Position numbers and translations under genes: made by a program. A DNA stretch of 64,000 nt from an uncultured Bacteroidales bacterium (GTDB lineage Bacteria > Bacteroidota > Bacteroidia > Bacteroidales > Paludibacteraceae): NCBI GenBank assembly GCA_900316005.1, contig ONBH01000003.1:62001-126000 (forward strand), read 5' to 3'. Below the pieces are notes generated by a model, which was not told the DNA's origin, searched no databases, and worked only from the letters and a program-made list of their open reading frames with translations. Numbering within the stretch: the first letter of the stretch is position 1; every line of letters begins with the position of its first letter. This document shows, piece after piece, positions 15,449 through 24,488 of the stretch.

Positions 15449-18357
15449 TAGAAGTCCAGATCCAGCGGAGCAAAGAGTTTGGTCTTGCCGACCTTGATGA
15501 TGTTCTTCTTGCCGTACTTAGCTTCCAGACGCTTCATATCAATCTTCTTGGGGTCACCCATGAGGATGATGGTCATCGGTTTGCCTTGTACATACTGCTG
15601 ATAGAAGCTGTAGATCTGTTCCCAAGTCAGGGCTTTGATCATGGGCACCTCGGTACGTGCGGGGTCATCGGTATAACCGATTTCCTGCCAGTAGTCGTAG
15701 GTGGCTGCTTTGCCGCGGAACGAGGGTTTGGCAATCTGAGCCTCCTGCAGCAGGATGGTCTTGATATTCTCGAGGCGGTCGGGGTGTTGCGGCATGGAGT
15801 CAACGAGGCTCATGAAGGTCTCGATAGCGTCAGCCACCTTGTCGGACTGTGTTCCGATATAGCCCATGAAGGCGCTGTTGCGACCGGGGCGGGCACCCTG
15901 TGCCATATAACCGCTGGCGGTATAAGCCATAGAGCGTTTGGTACGGATCTCATCCAATACGAGGCCGGTGAAACCGCCGGTGAAGTACTGGTTGAACGCC
16001 GAGAAGAGAACAGACTGATTCAGCTCGAAGGGCACACCCTCGGCATAGAAGTAGATGGTAGCCTGCTGTACATTGGTGTTGGGCAGGAAGTAGATCTGCG
16101 TCTTGTCGTATTTCTTACGGTCACGGAACTCGGGCGAGGTGGAAGCCAGCATGCCTTCCTTCAGCGGCAGGTTACCGCTCAGGATGGTGCTCACTTCGTT
16201 CATGGGCTTCTGGCCGCAGTAGTAGATATCCATGGCGTACTTGGTGGCATCGTCGAACTCAACCTTCAGCTTCAGCTCATCCATATGGTAGATATCCATG
16301 AAGGGCACTACGTCGATATAAGCCGACTTGTCGCCATAGAGCACGTATTCGCGCAGGGCGCCGGCTTGCAGGTTATCCATCTTCGACATACGGAAACGGC
16401 TACTGAGTTCGCTACCCTGCATAGCCTCGAACTGACGGTGGTCAAACTTGGGGAAGAGCATCTGCTTCTGCACGAGTTGGCAGATCTGAGCCAGGTGTTT
16501 CTCGTCACCCATGATGGAAACGACGAAGTAGCTGTCGCTGACACTGTAGCTAACGCGTCCGCCCAACTCGGCGAGCTGACGGCGGAAGGCCTGCGGCTCG
16601 GTGGAGGGCATGATACCTGCCACATTCATCATGGCAGCCACGTACTCGAGCATGGGTTTCTTCTTGGTACCAACACCGTAACGGATGTTCAGGGAGAAGA
16701 TGTTGTTAGCGGGGTTGACGCTGTAGTGCAGTTTCACCTTGTCTGCCATCTCGCTGACCTTAACCTCCGAGAGGTCCAGATAGGTCTGCTTTACTTCGCC
16801 GGAAGGAATCTGCTTGAAGGCCTTGGCATACTCGGTCTCAACGCCCTTAGGCATATCCAGGGGTTTGATTTTCGGTTTGTCGAGTTTGTTGACTTTCTTC
16901 TCGCCTTCCTCGAACGCGATGGTCATATGCTCGGTGCTGAAGTACTTCTTAGCCACGCGCACGATATCCTCCTTGGTGAGGGCTTGGATGCGGGCGTTCT
17001 CGGTGAAGATGTCATCGATAGGCTGATTATATACATAGCTGTACACCAGCGACATCATCTTGTTGTCACCTTCCTCAAAGGTCAGGGCGTTCGACTGAGC
17101 GTACTCGGCCTTGACGGTCTGGATGAGCCAGTCTTCGATCTCGCCTTTCTTGATCTTCTCGATCTCGTTCATGACGATCTTCTCGGTAGCAGCGTTCGAC
17201 TCGTAGGTCTGTTGGTTGACATCGTAGTAGGGCATAGCCATTACCAGGACACGACCCATGTCACGACGCGCATCCATCGAGCAGCCTGCGTAGGACACGA
17301 TACCGTCCAGGGTAATCTTATCCAGCAGACCGGTCTCGGTACCGTTGGAGAGCAGGCGGCATACGAAGTCGAGTGCCAGCATGTCGTCATCACCCATCTT
17401 CACGCCGTCGTACGCCCATACGATCTGGGGATAGTAACCCAGGTTATATTTGTGCTTACCGGGCTTGAACTCCGAGTTGGGATATTTGGTGCGCTCGGGC
17501 AGCGGCTTGGGCTCCAGGCGGCCGAAGGTCTGCTCAATCATGGGCTTGGTAGCCTCAGCGTCGAAGTCACCAACGATGATGAGTGCCATGTTGTTGGGCA
17601 CATACCAGGTGTTGTAGAACTGAATGAGCTTGCTGAGCTGCGGGTTCTTGAGGTGCTCGGGCAGACCGATGACATTACGCTCGTAAGCGTGGCCGGCATA
17701 GAGGTCGCCGTACAGCTTGTTCTGAACCTGCGTCTGAACGTTGTCCTCGTACATGTTGTACTCCTCGAACACGTTCTCCAGCTCCGCTTGGAAGGTACGG
17801 AAGACGGGATTGATGAGACGGTCGCTGAAGATGGTGAGCCACTTCATCATCTGGTTGCCTGCGAAATGGTTGTGGTAGCAGGTCATGTCGTAGGATGTGA
17901 AGGCGTTCACGTCGGTGGCACCCATACCGTCCAGCAGGTTAAAGAAGTCCTCGGTGGTAGAGTACTTGGCAGCCTCGAGACTCTCGCGGTTGATGCGTGC
18001 GATGATGGTATCGCGTTGCACCTTGTCGGTAGTCTTAGCCAGCTCGTCGTAGAGGGCGATGATAGCCTCGTAGTGAGGTTTCTCTTTCTCCCAATCGATG
18101 GCACCGATACGTTGTGTACCCTTGAAGAGCATATGCTCCAGGTAGTGGGCGAGACCGGTGCACTCGGCGGGTTCGTCAATCGAACCGGCGCGTACGGCGA
18201 CGTAACCCTCTACGTCATCCAGGTTGTGGTCTTCCCACAGCAGGACTGTCAGACCGTTTTGCAGTTTATATTCCTGCAGACCGGTACGATCCTGTGCAAA
18301 AGCAACTGTCGAAACAACAATTGCCATCAAAGCAATAAGAATCTTTTTCATTTTCAA
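15448..18357 (-). CDS. M16 family zinc peptidase, two-unit form, periplasmic
   Basis: 969 residues with a signal peptide (MKMKKILIALMAIVVSTVAFAQ). The inverted zinc motif HxxEH is H71-Y-L-E-H75, with the downstream glutamate in ELENVFEEYN. Two M16 halves follow one another; the second (about 490-960) lacks HxxEH, as expected of the structural half. This matches pitrilysin-like insulinase-family proteins common in Bacteroidota. Its stop overlaps the era start by 1 bp. The upstream 88 bp is mostly a TTAAATC repeat array, and no promoter is obvious. Confidence 0.9.
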   Translation of the reverse strand: MKMKKILIALMAIVVSTVAFAQDRTGLQEYKLQNGLTVLLWEDHNLDDVEGYVAVRAGSIDEPAECTGLAHYLEHMLFKGTQRIGAIDWEKEKPHYEAIIALYDELAKTTDKVQRDTIIARINRESLEAAKYSTTEDFFNLLDGMGATDVNAFTSYDMTCYHNHFAGNQMMKWLTIFSDRLINPVFRTFQAELENVFEEYNMYEDNVQTQVQNKLYGDLYAGHAYERNVIGLPEHLKNPQLSKLIQFYNTWYVPNNMALIIVGDFDAEATKPMIEQTFGRLEPKPLPERTKYPNSEFKPGKHKYNLGYYPQIVWAYDGVKMGDDDMLALDFVCRLLSNGTETGLLDKITLDGIVSYAGCSMDARRDMGRVLVMAMPYYDVNQQTYESNAATEKIVMNEIEKIKKGEIEDWLIQTVKAEYAQSNALTFEEGDNKMMSLVYSYVYNQPIDDIFTENARIQALTKEDIVRVAKKYFSTEHMTIAFEEGEKKVNKLDKPKIKPLDMPKGVETEYAKAFKQIPSGEVKQTYLDLSEVKVSEMADKVKLHYSVNPANNIFSLNIRYGVGTKKKPMLEYVAAMMNVAGIMPSTEPQAFRRQLAELGGRVSYSVSDSYFVVSIMGDEKHLAQICQLVQKQMLFPKFDHRQFEAMQGSELSSRFRMSKMDNLQAGALREYVLYGDKSAYIDVVPFMDIYHMDELKLKVEFDDATKYAMDIYYCGQKPMNEVSTILSGNLPLKEGMLASTSPEFRDRKKYDKTQIYFLPNTNVQQATIYFYAEGVPFELNQSVLFSAFNQYFTGGFTGLVLDEIRTKRSMAYTASGYMAQGARPGRNSAFMGYIGTQSDKVADAIETFMSLVDSMPQHPDRLENIKTILLQEAQIAKPSFRGKAATYDYWQEIGYTDDPARTEVPMIKALTWEQIYSFYQQYVQGKPMTIILMGDPKKIDMKRLEAKYGKKNIIKVGKTKLFAPLDLDF

Positions 18358-18362
18358 TAATT

Positions 18363-18419
18363 TTAAATCTTAAATCTTAAATCCTAAATCTTAAAATCTT
18401 AAATTTTAAATCTTAAATC
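18363..18419. repeat. TTAAATC heptamer array
   Basis: About eight units of TTAAATC (variants CTAAATC, TTAAATT, one 8-bp TTAAAATC) fill the gap between tdh and the M16 gene. Confidence 0.95.
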
Positions 18420-18422
18420 CTC

Positions 18423-18439
18423 CGCCCCTTTAAGGGGCG
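18423..18439 (-). terminator. Hairpin after tdh
   Basis: CGCCCCTT and AAGGGGCG arms with a single-base loop, 7 bp past the tdh stop on the minus strand. The T-run is weak, since the repeat array follows. Confidence 0.45.
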
Positions 18440-18445
18440 TGAGGC

Positions 18446-19471
18446 CTACCATTCGAGCAGCACCTTGCCGCACTGACCGCTGACCATGACGTCGAAGCCT
18501 TTCTGGAAGTCATCGAAGTGGTAGCGATGCGTGATGACAGGCGATAGGTCGAGTCCGCCGAGCAGCATCTGCTCCATCTGGTACCAGGTCTCCCACATGC
18601 GGCGACCGGTGATACCCTTGATGGTCAGGGCGTTGAAGATGATGTCCGACCAGTTAACCTGCGTATTGGACGGCAGGATACCCAACTGGGCGATATTAGC
18701 GCCCTTGTACATATGGGCAATCATGTCGTTGAAGGCAGCGGGTGCGCCGGACATCTCCAGACCTACGTCAAAACCGCGGATACCGAGTTTCTGCATGGCG
18801 TCAGCCACCGTCTCACCCTTGGAGCCATCTACGCAGAGGGTAGCGCCCATCTTCTTGGCGATACCCAGACGCAGCGGGTTGATGTCGGTTACCACCACAT
18901 TCTTGGCGCCCGCAAAGCGGCAGATACCTGCAGCCATCGTTCCGATCAGGCCGGCACCGGTGATGAGCACATCTTCGCCCAGCAGCGGGAAGGCTAAGGC
19001 TGTATGGGTAGCGTTACCGAAGGGGTCCATGATAGCGGCGAAGTCGTCGGGTATAGCCGGATGCAGTTTCACTACGTTGGATTCAGGTATGGTGACATAC
19101 TCGGCAAAGCAGCCATCCTTACCCATGATACCCACGGAGATGGTGTTCTCGCACACGTGTCCCATACCGCGGCGGCAGTTACGGCAGTGACCGCAGACGA
19201 TATGTCCCTCGGCGGTAACACGTTCGCCCACCTTGATATTCCGCACTCCGGCACCGACCTCGGCTACCACACCCACGAACTCGTGACCCATGGTATAAGG
19301 CGGACGGCAGTGGGTCTGCGACCATTCATCCCATTTGTACATATGCAGGTCGGTACCGCAGATAGCGGCTTTGGTGACCTTAATGAGTACGTCATTGACG
19401 CCTACCTCGGGCATCGGAACATCTTCCATCCAGATGCCGGGTTTTGCATATCTCTTTACTAATGCTTTCAT
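18446..19471 (-). CDS. tdh: L-threonine 3-dehydrogenase
   Basis: 341 residues, full-length Zn-dependent MDR dehydrogenase. Catalytic zinc ligands are in CGTD (C38) and GHE; structural zinc cysteines are in CGHCRNCRRGMGHVC; GAGLIGTMAAG is the NAD-binding loop. It oxidises threonine to 2-amino-3-ketobutyrate. The next enzyme, Kbl, is encoded immediately upstream on the same strand, so the two form a threonine-to-glycine pathway unit. Confidence 0.96.
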   Translation of the reverse strand: MKALVKRYAKPGIWMEDVPMPEVGVNDVLIKVTKAAICGTDLHMYKWDEWSQTHCRPPYTMGHEFVGVVAEVGAGVRNIKVGERVTAEGHIVCGHCRNCRRGMGHVCENTISVGIMGKDGCFAEYVTIPESNVVKLHPAIPDDFAAIMDPFGNATHTALAFPLLGEDVLITGAGLIGTMAAGICRFAGAKNVVVTDINPLRLGIAKKMGATLCVDGSKGETVADAMQKLGIRGFDVGLEMSGAPAAFNDMIAHMYKGANIAQLGILPSNTQVNWSDIIFNALTIKGITGRRMWETWYQMEQMLLGGLDLSPVITHRYHFDDFQKGFDVMVSGQCGKVLLEW

Positions 19472-19668
19472 TGTTTTTATTTTTTGGATTATAGACCGTT
19501 CGCTGCGCTCACTAAAGGAGCAAGGAGTAAAGACTTAAATGGTTTGTAACGACCATTCCGGTTACCAAAAGTCCCATCCTGTATAGTCGAACGTATTTTG
19601 TCTTTATTCTTTTAGCGCAGCGGTCTTTGTTCTTGGCTCTTTCTTTTGTTCTGACAAAAATCGTGCCA

Positions 19669-20859
19669 TTATTTCAGCACACCGAGTTTTTTGCCCACCT
19701 TGATGAATGCGGCAACGCCCTTGTCGAGCTGTTCGGTGGTATGTGCGGCACTGAGTTGCACGCGGATACGAGCTTGTCCTTGCGGTACGACGGGATAGTA
19801 GAATCCGGTCACATAGATACCCTCTTCCTGCAGCGCGGCAGCGAACTCCTGGCTCAGCCGTGCGTCATACAGCATCACGGCGCAGATAGCAGACTGCGTG
19901 GGTTTGATATCAAAGCCGGCAGCTTTCATCTTGGTGACGAAATAGTCGGTATTGGCGTGCAGACGGTCTTGCAGGGTGTTGTCGCGGGTGAGCAGCTCGA
20001 AGGTCTTCAGGCCGGCAGCTGCAATCATGGGCGGGATGGAGTTGGAGAACAGATATGGACGGCTACGCTGACGCAGCAGGTCGATAATCTCCTTCTTACC
20101 GGTAGTGAATCCGCCTACCGAACCACCAAAGGCTTTGCCTAAGGTACCGGTCAGTATCTCAATCTTACCGCGCAGGTTGTATTGCTCGGTCACACCGTGT
20201 CCGGTCTTGCCGACAACACCGGCCGAGTGGCTCTCATCGACCATAACGAGGGCGTTGTATTTCTGTGCCAACTCGTAGATCTTATCCAGCGGGCATACAT
20301 TACCGTCCATCGAGAAGACACCGTCGGTAGCGATGATACGGAAGCGTTGTGCCTGGGCAGCCTGCAGTTGTTTCTCCAGGTCTTCCATATCGCCGTTAGC
20401 GTAGCGGTAACGAACAGCCTTGCACAGACGCACGCCGTCGATGATAGAAGCGTGGTTCAGCGCGTCGCTGATGATGGCATCCTCGGCCGTCAGCAGCGGC
20501 TCGAACAGACCACCGTTGGCATCAAAGCAAGCGGCATAGAGGATGGTATCTTCCGTTCCGAAGAAATCGGAGATAGCCTTCTCCAGCATCTTGTGGGTAT
20601 CCTGTGTTCCGCAGATGAAACGTACCGAGGCCATACCGTAGCCACGTACATCCATGCGGTCCTTAGCGGCCTGAATCAGCTCCTTGTTATCAGCCAGGCC
20701 GAGGTAGTTATTGGCGCAGAAGTTAATGACATCCTTGCCGCCTTCTACCTTGATGCCCGATGACTGCGGCGTGATGATGACGCGTTCGTTTTTATAGAGA
20801 CCTGCATCCTTGATTTCCTGCAGGGTTGCTTGCAAATGTTTTTGAAAATCGGTATACAT
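19669..20859 (-). CDS. kbl: Glycine C-acetyltransferase (2-amino-3-ketobutyrate CoA ligase)
   Basis: 396 residues, alpha-oxoamine synthase family. DESHSAGVVGKTGHG and the PLP lysine in TGTLGKAFGG are present, as is FCANNYLGLAD at the N-terminus. It cleaves 2-amino-3-ketobutyrate with CoA to glycine and acetyl-CoA, directly after Tdh in the pathway. A 197-bp gap separates it from tdh and holds no recognisable gene, though it contains a GCGCAGCGG phrase also seen near 241-275. Confidence 0.96.
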   Translation of the reverse strand: MYTDFQKHLQATLQEIKDAGLYKNERVIITPQSSGIKVEGGKDVINFCANNYLGLADNKELIQAAKDRMDVRGYGMASVRFICGTQDTHKMLEKAISDFFGTEDTILYAACFDANGGLFEPLLTAEDAIISDALNHASIIDGVRLCKAVRYRYANGDMEDLEKQLQAAQAQRFRIIATDGVFSMDGNVCPLDKIYELAQKYNALVMVDESHSAGVVGKTGHGVTEQYNLRGKIEILTGTLGKAFGGSVGGFTTGKKEIIDLLRQRSRPYLFSNSIPPMIAAAGLKTFELLTRDNTLQDRLHANTDYFVTKMKAAGFDIKPTQSAICAVMLYDARLSQEFAAALQEEGIYVTGFYYPVVPQGQARIRVQLSAAHTTEQLDKGVAAFIKVGKKLGVLK

Positions 20860-20903
20860 AGTATTATTTTTTTTGTGGGTTTATACCCTTCAATTTGGCG
20901 AAA

Positions 20904-20939
20904 GAGTCTGGAATTCCAGAAACCCGGAACTCCAGACTC
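20904..20939 (-). terminator. Hairpin between gdhA and kbl
   Basis: Arms AGTCTGGAATTCC and GGAACTCCAGACT pair with one mismatch around an 8-base loop, about 55 bp after the gdhA stop. A strong stem; the T-tail is modest. Confidence 0.6.
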
Positions 20940-20991
20940 CCTCTTTGATTCAGTCTAAATCTGTTGTCAATTTTGATATGTGCAGCAAGGC

Positions 20992-22338
20992 TTATACCAA
21001 TCCCTGCTCCATCATAGCGGTAGCCACCTTCATGAAGCCGGCGATGTTAGCGCCCTTCACGTAGTCTATCTTGCCGTCGGGCTGCGTACCGAACTTCACG
21101 CACTGTTCGTGGATGGAACGCATGATCGAGTGCAGACGTTCGTCAACCTCCTTAGCATCCCAGCTGATGTGCTCAGCGTTCTGTGTCATCTCCAGACCCG
21201 AAGTAGCCACGCCACCTGCGTTCACGGCCTTACCGGGAGCGAACAGGAAGCCGGGTTGCGACTGGAAGAAGTGGATAGCGCCGGGTTGGCAGCCCATGTT
21301 GCTGACCTCGCAGCAGCACCAGGTACCGTTAGCAACCAGTTCGCGAGCGTCTTCTTCGCTCAGCTCGTTCTGGAAGGCGCAAGGCAGTGCGATGTCGCAC
21401 TTCACGCTCCAAGCCTTCTTGCCGGCGGTGAAGATAGCCTTGCCGGGGAACTTGTCAGCCATATCCTGTACCTTGTTGCGGTTCGAAGCACGCATCACGA
21501 GCATGTAGTCAATCATCTCGTCGGTGATACCCTCGGGGATAGCGCAAACGCCATCGGGACCACTGATAGCAACAACCTTAGCGCCCAGCTCTTTGGCCTT
21601 GATAGCGGCACCCCAAGCTACATTACCGAAGCCCGAGAGAGCTACCGTCTTGCCTGCGATGTCCTTGCCGGCGGTCTCCAGCACGTGGTGTGTGAAGTAC
21701 AGAGCACCGAAACCGGTAGCCTCAGGACGCAGAATCGAGCCGCCCCAGGTCATACCCTTACCGGTCAGCACGCCTGTATGATACTGACGGCTGAGCTTCT
21801 GATACATACCATTCAGGAAACCAATCTCACGGCCACCTACACCTACGTCACCGGCGGGGATATCCTGGTCGGGACCGATGCAGCGCCACAACTCAAGCAT
21901 GAAGGCCTGGCAGAAACGCATGATCTCAGCGTCACTCTTTCCTACGGGGTCGAAATCACTTCCGCCCTTACCACCACCCATCGGCAGCGTTGTCAGGGCA
22001 TTCTTAAAGGTCTGCTCGAAGCCCAGGAACTTCAGCATGCTGGGCGTAACGGCTTTGTGGAAACGAAGACCGCCTTTGTAGGGACCAATGGCCGAATTGA
22101 ACTGTACACGATAACCGAGGTTCGTCTGTACCTCGCCCTTATCGTCAACCCAGGTAACGCGGAAGGTGAAGATACGGTCGGGCTCTACCATGCGCTCAAC
22201 GATCTTGGCTTTCTCAAACTCAGGGTGCTGGTTATACACTTCCTCAATCGAATTGAGAACTTCCTCCACGGCCTGCAGATACTCTGCTTCACCGGGGTGC
22301 TTTGCAGCTAATTGCTGCATGATGGTTGCAACTTTCAT
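20992..22338 (-). CDS. gdhA: NADP-type glutamate dehydrogenase
   Basis: 448 residues, the hexameric GDH size. PMGGGKGGSDFDP carries the substrate lysine, DIPAGDVGVGGREIGF is the family signature, and GFGNVAWGAA is the dinucleotide-binding turn. It interconverts 2-oxoglutarate plus ammonium and glutamate. NADP preference is inferred from the family. It has its own promoter, whose boxes overlap the end of the sensor-kinase gene, and a hairpin after its stop. Confidence 0.96.
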   Translation of the reverse strand: MKVATIMQQLAAKHPGEAEYLQAVEEVLNSIEEVYNQHPEFEKAKIVERMVEPDRIFTFRVTWVDDKGEVQTNLGYRVQFNSAIGPYKGGLRFHKAVTPSMLKFLGFEQTFKNALTTLPMGGGKGGSDFDPVGKSDAEIMRFCQAFMLELWRCIGPDQDIPAGDVGVGGREIGFLNGMYQKLSRQYHTGVLTGKGMTWGGSILRPEATGFGALYFTHHVLETAGKDIAGKTVALSGFGNVAWGAAIKAKELGAKVVAISGPDGVCAIPEGITDEMIDYMLVMRASNRNKVQDMADKFPGKAIFTAGKKAWSVKCDIALPCAFQNELSEEDARELVANGTWCCCEVSNMGCQPGAIHFFQSQPGFLFAPGKAVNAGGVATSGLEMTQNAEHISWDAKEVDERLHSIMRSIHEQCVKFGTQPDGKIDYVKGANIAGFMKVATAMMEQGLV

Positions 22339-22370
22339 GTCTTAGATTTTTTGTGTGTTTTATGTTGTAA

Positions 22371-22403
22371 TTTTTAATTTTTAATTCATAATTTTTAATT
22401 CAA
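22371..22403. repeat. TTTTTAA heptamer array
   Basis: Four or five units of TTTTTAA/TTCATAA lie in the gdhA 5' leader, between the promoter and the start codon. Confidence 0.75.
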
Positions 22404-22427
22404 AACTATGTTTTGCAAAATCGACTG

Positions 22428-22459
22428 CAAAATTACTGCTTTTTTTTGAAATAAACAAA
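22428..22459 (-). promoter_or_regulatory. gdhA promoter overlapping the 3' end of the kinase gene
   Basis: Minus strand: -33 TTTG at 22459-22456, -7 TAATTTTG at 22435-22428, 20-bp spacing with an A8 tract and GCAG. The sensor-kinase stop at 22433 lies inside the -7 box, so the promoter is partly coding. Confidence 0.8.
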
Positions 22460-24430
22460 AAAAATCGTGCCTTTCTCACATGTTTCAAAACATATTTTGC
22501 CTTCCGAACCCTCTACGATGTTCTTTGAGATAGCCAATCCGAGGCCCGAGCCATTGGATTTGGTAGTGAAATTAGGCATAAATATCTTCTGCTGCACATC
22601 GTCGGGGATACCGGGTCCGTTGTCGGATACGGATATCTCCACCCAGCCATCGGGGCTGGGTGCATGGCGCATCTCGCGGTCACGCAGTACGACGATCACA
22701 TCGCCGTCCTCGACGCCGCTGAGTGCCTGCAGGGCGTTGCGGATGATATTGGTGAACACCTGCCCTACCTGGTCGGCATCTGCCCATACCATGACGCCGC
22801 TATCCGGACCCACGTAGCGCAGCGGAATACCCGCGGGGTTATTGGCCATGAGGCTGATGGTCTGGCTCAGCTTAGCCGCTACATCCACCCACGAAGCCCG
22901 TACCTCGGGCATCTTGGCAAAGGTCGAGAAGCCACCGGCGATGCGGCTGAGGTTATCGATCTGCTCCACCAACATGGTGCAGGCTTTGTCAAAGAGCTGG
23001 TCGAACTGTTCGCTGTCGCGCTTACGCTGCAGTTGTTGTACCGTCAGTTTCATCGGCGTCAGGGGGTTGTTGATTTCGTGTGCCACCTGCCGTGCCATGG
23101 TGCGCCAGGCTCCCTCACGCTCGCTTGCGGCTATCTTGCGGGCAGCCTCGTTCAGTTCATCCGCCATGCGGTTGTAGCGTCGTACCAGTTGCCCCACCTC
23201 GTCATCATAGCGGTACTCCAAGTGCCGGTTCTGTCCGCCCAGACGGAACGAACTGATCGACTCGCTGAGCGCAGCCAAGGGAGCATTGATGACACGCGCC
23301 GCCAGCACGCCTAACAACACCGACACCAGCAGCACCAACAGGTACGGGGGCAACAAGCGCCCTAAGAAGTTATCCACCTCCAGCGCTTTGGCATCCTGCG
23401 AGATAAAACTGGGCACGGCGATATAACCTATCGGCACGTAGTTACCGTTCAGAAACTCGGTATAGGCAGATAGGTAAGATTTGCCGCCGATCTGTTCCAT
23501 CTGCGTCATTGTATGTTCATCGCCGAAGAATGCCTCCGGTGCCATATGGGTGCTGAGGATGCCTTGCTCGAATAGTTGCGGGGTACTGCTGCCGACCAGC
23601 TTACCCTGCATATCGAACACATGGATATCCGTGCCATAGACATGTGCCAAGTCACGCAGGTCGATATTCATGGCGCGGGTGTTCATATCGCTGAGCGAGA
23701 GGTCCCAGAAGTACAGGTTACGCAACGTAGCCTGGATATAGGCAGCCTTCTGCTGCAAGCCTATCTGCTGACGATTCTCGTAGTGCTTGCGCACATACCG
23801 CACCGAACTGATGAACACAAAGGCAAAGGTTGCCACGGCTGTTGCTACCAGCACCATGCGGAACTTACCGCTCAGGCTCAGGTTCATGAATCCGCGCCGG
23901 CGGATGAGGAGCATCACGCCCCAAAAGATAAGTCCCGCCACCAGCAGCAACGACAATATATAAAAGATACGCACGCGTGTGCGCGAGCTCTGCCACCAGG
24001 GCTCGTCACGATTCAGTAGCGGCTGATACGAGAAACTCTGCTCCAGCGCCTCGCGGTCTATCTCGCTCCACTCTAACGGGATAGCCGCCATGATCTCATA
24101 GGGGCCTACATAAGTCCAACGGCACATGCAACGGGCATTGTCGAAGCTGATTTCCTCCCAACGGTCGTAACTGAAGCGCCGAAGGTTGCGGGTCGTAAGT
24201 CGATTGTCAGACCAATAGACCAGTTGGCGGTTCTCAAAGAGGAAATAGAAAATCTCCTCTTCGTTGAGTGTCAGGTCACGTAGACCGGCTTCGTCCAGTT
24301 GGGCAACCATAACTTTCAGCTGCTCCAACTGCTGTTCGGCGCGTTTCTCGGTGCGCAAAAGAGCCGACTCCGGGTGACAAGCCGTCAGTAGGAGCGACAA
24401 AAAAAGCCAAAAGAGTGTTTTTTTCTGCAT
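22433..24430 (-). CDS. Membrane sensor histidine kinase (NtrY-like), orphan
   Basis: 665 residues. The N-terminus has a lipoprotein-like signal (LLLTAC, cysteine 18). Membrane segments lie near 155-175, 192-212 and 357-380, with a sensor region between the last two. A HAMP linker is followed by the phospho-acceptor VAHEINNPLTPMKLTVQQL and the ATPase with DNGPGIP and TKSNGSGLGLAI. The order matches nitrogen-sensor (NtrY-like) kinases. No response regulator gene is adjacent. It is divergent from trmN6 with only 58 bp between the starts. The stimulus is unknown. Confidence 0.88.
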   Translation of the reverse strand: MQKKTLFWLFLSLLLTACHPESALLRTEKRAEQQLEQLKVMVAQLDEAGLRDLTLNEEEIFYFLFENRQLVYWSDNRLTTRNLRRFSYDRWEEISFDNARCMCRWTYVGPYEIMAAIPLEWSEIDREALEQSFSYQPLLNRDEPWWQSSRTRVRIFYILSLLLVAGLIFWGVMLLIRRRGFMNLSLSGKFRMVLVATAVATFAFVFISSVRYVRKHYENRQQIGLQQKAAYIQATLRNLYFWDLSLSDMNTRAMNIDLRDLAHVYGTDIHVFDMQGKLVGSSTPQLFEQGILSTHMAPEAFFGDEHTMTQMEQIGGKSYLSAYTEFLNGNYVPIGYIAVPSFISQDAKALEVDNFLGRLLPPYLLVLLVSVLLGVLAARVINAPLAALSESISSFRLGGQNRHLEYRYDDEVGQLVRRYNRMADELNEAARKIAASEREGAWRTMARQVAHEINNPLTPMKLTVQQLQRKRDSEQFDQLFDKACTMLVEQIDNLSRIAGGFSTFAKMPEVRASWVDVAAKLSQTISLMANNPAGIPLRYVGPDSGVMVWADADQVGQVFTNIIRNALQALSGVEDGDVIVVLRDREMRHAPSPDGWVEISVSDNGPGIPDDVQQKIFMPNFTTKSNGSGLGLAISKNIVEGSEGKICFETCEKGTIFFVYFKKKQ

Positions 24431-24434
24431 TTCG

Positions 24435-24466
24435 TTTGCATATGTGCTACAAAAAGTGTACCTTTG
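24435..24466 (+). promoter_or_regulatory. trmN6 promoter
   Basis: -33 TTTG at 24435-24438 and -7 TACCTTTG at 24459-24466, 20-bp spacing. The predicted start of transcription (about 24473) excludes in-frame ATGs upstream of 24489. Confidence 0.85.
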
Positions 24467-24488
24467 CAGCCTAAAAACGAAAAAAAAT

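Noticed and set aside
15586..18360. Very long open frame on the plus strand opposite the M16 peptidase
   Set aside because: It is the antisense shadow of a well-supported gene with signal peptide and HxxEH; its translation lacks domain signatures.
20980..22311. 440-codon plus-strand frame opposite gdhA
   Set aside because: Antisense shadow caused by codon bias; no family features.
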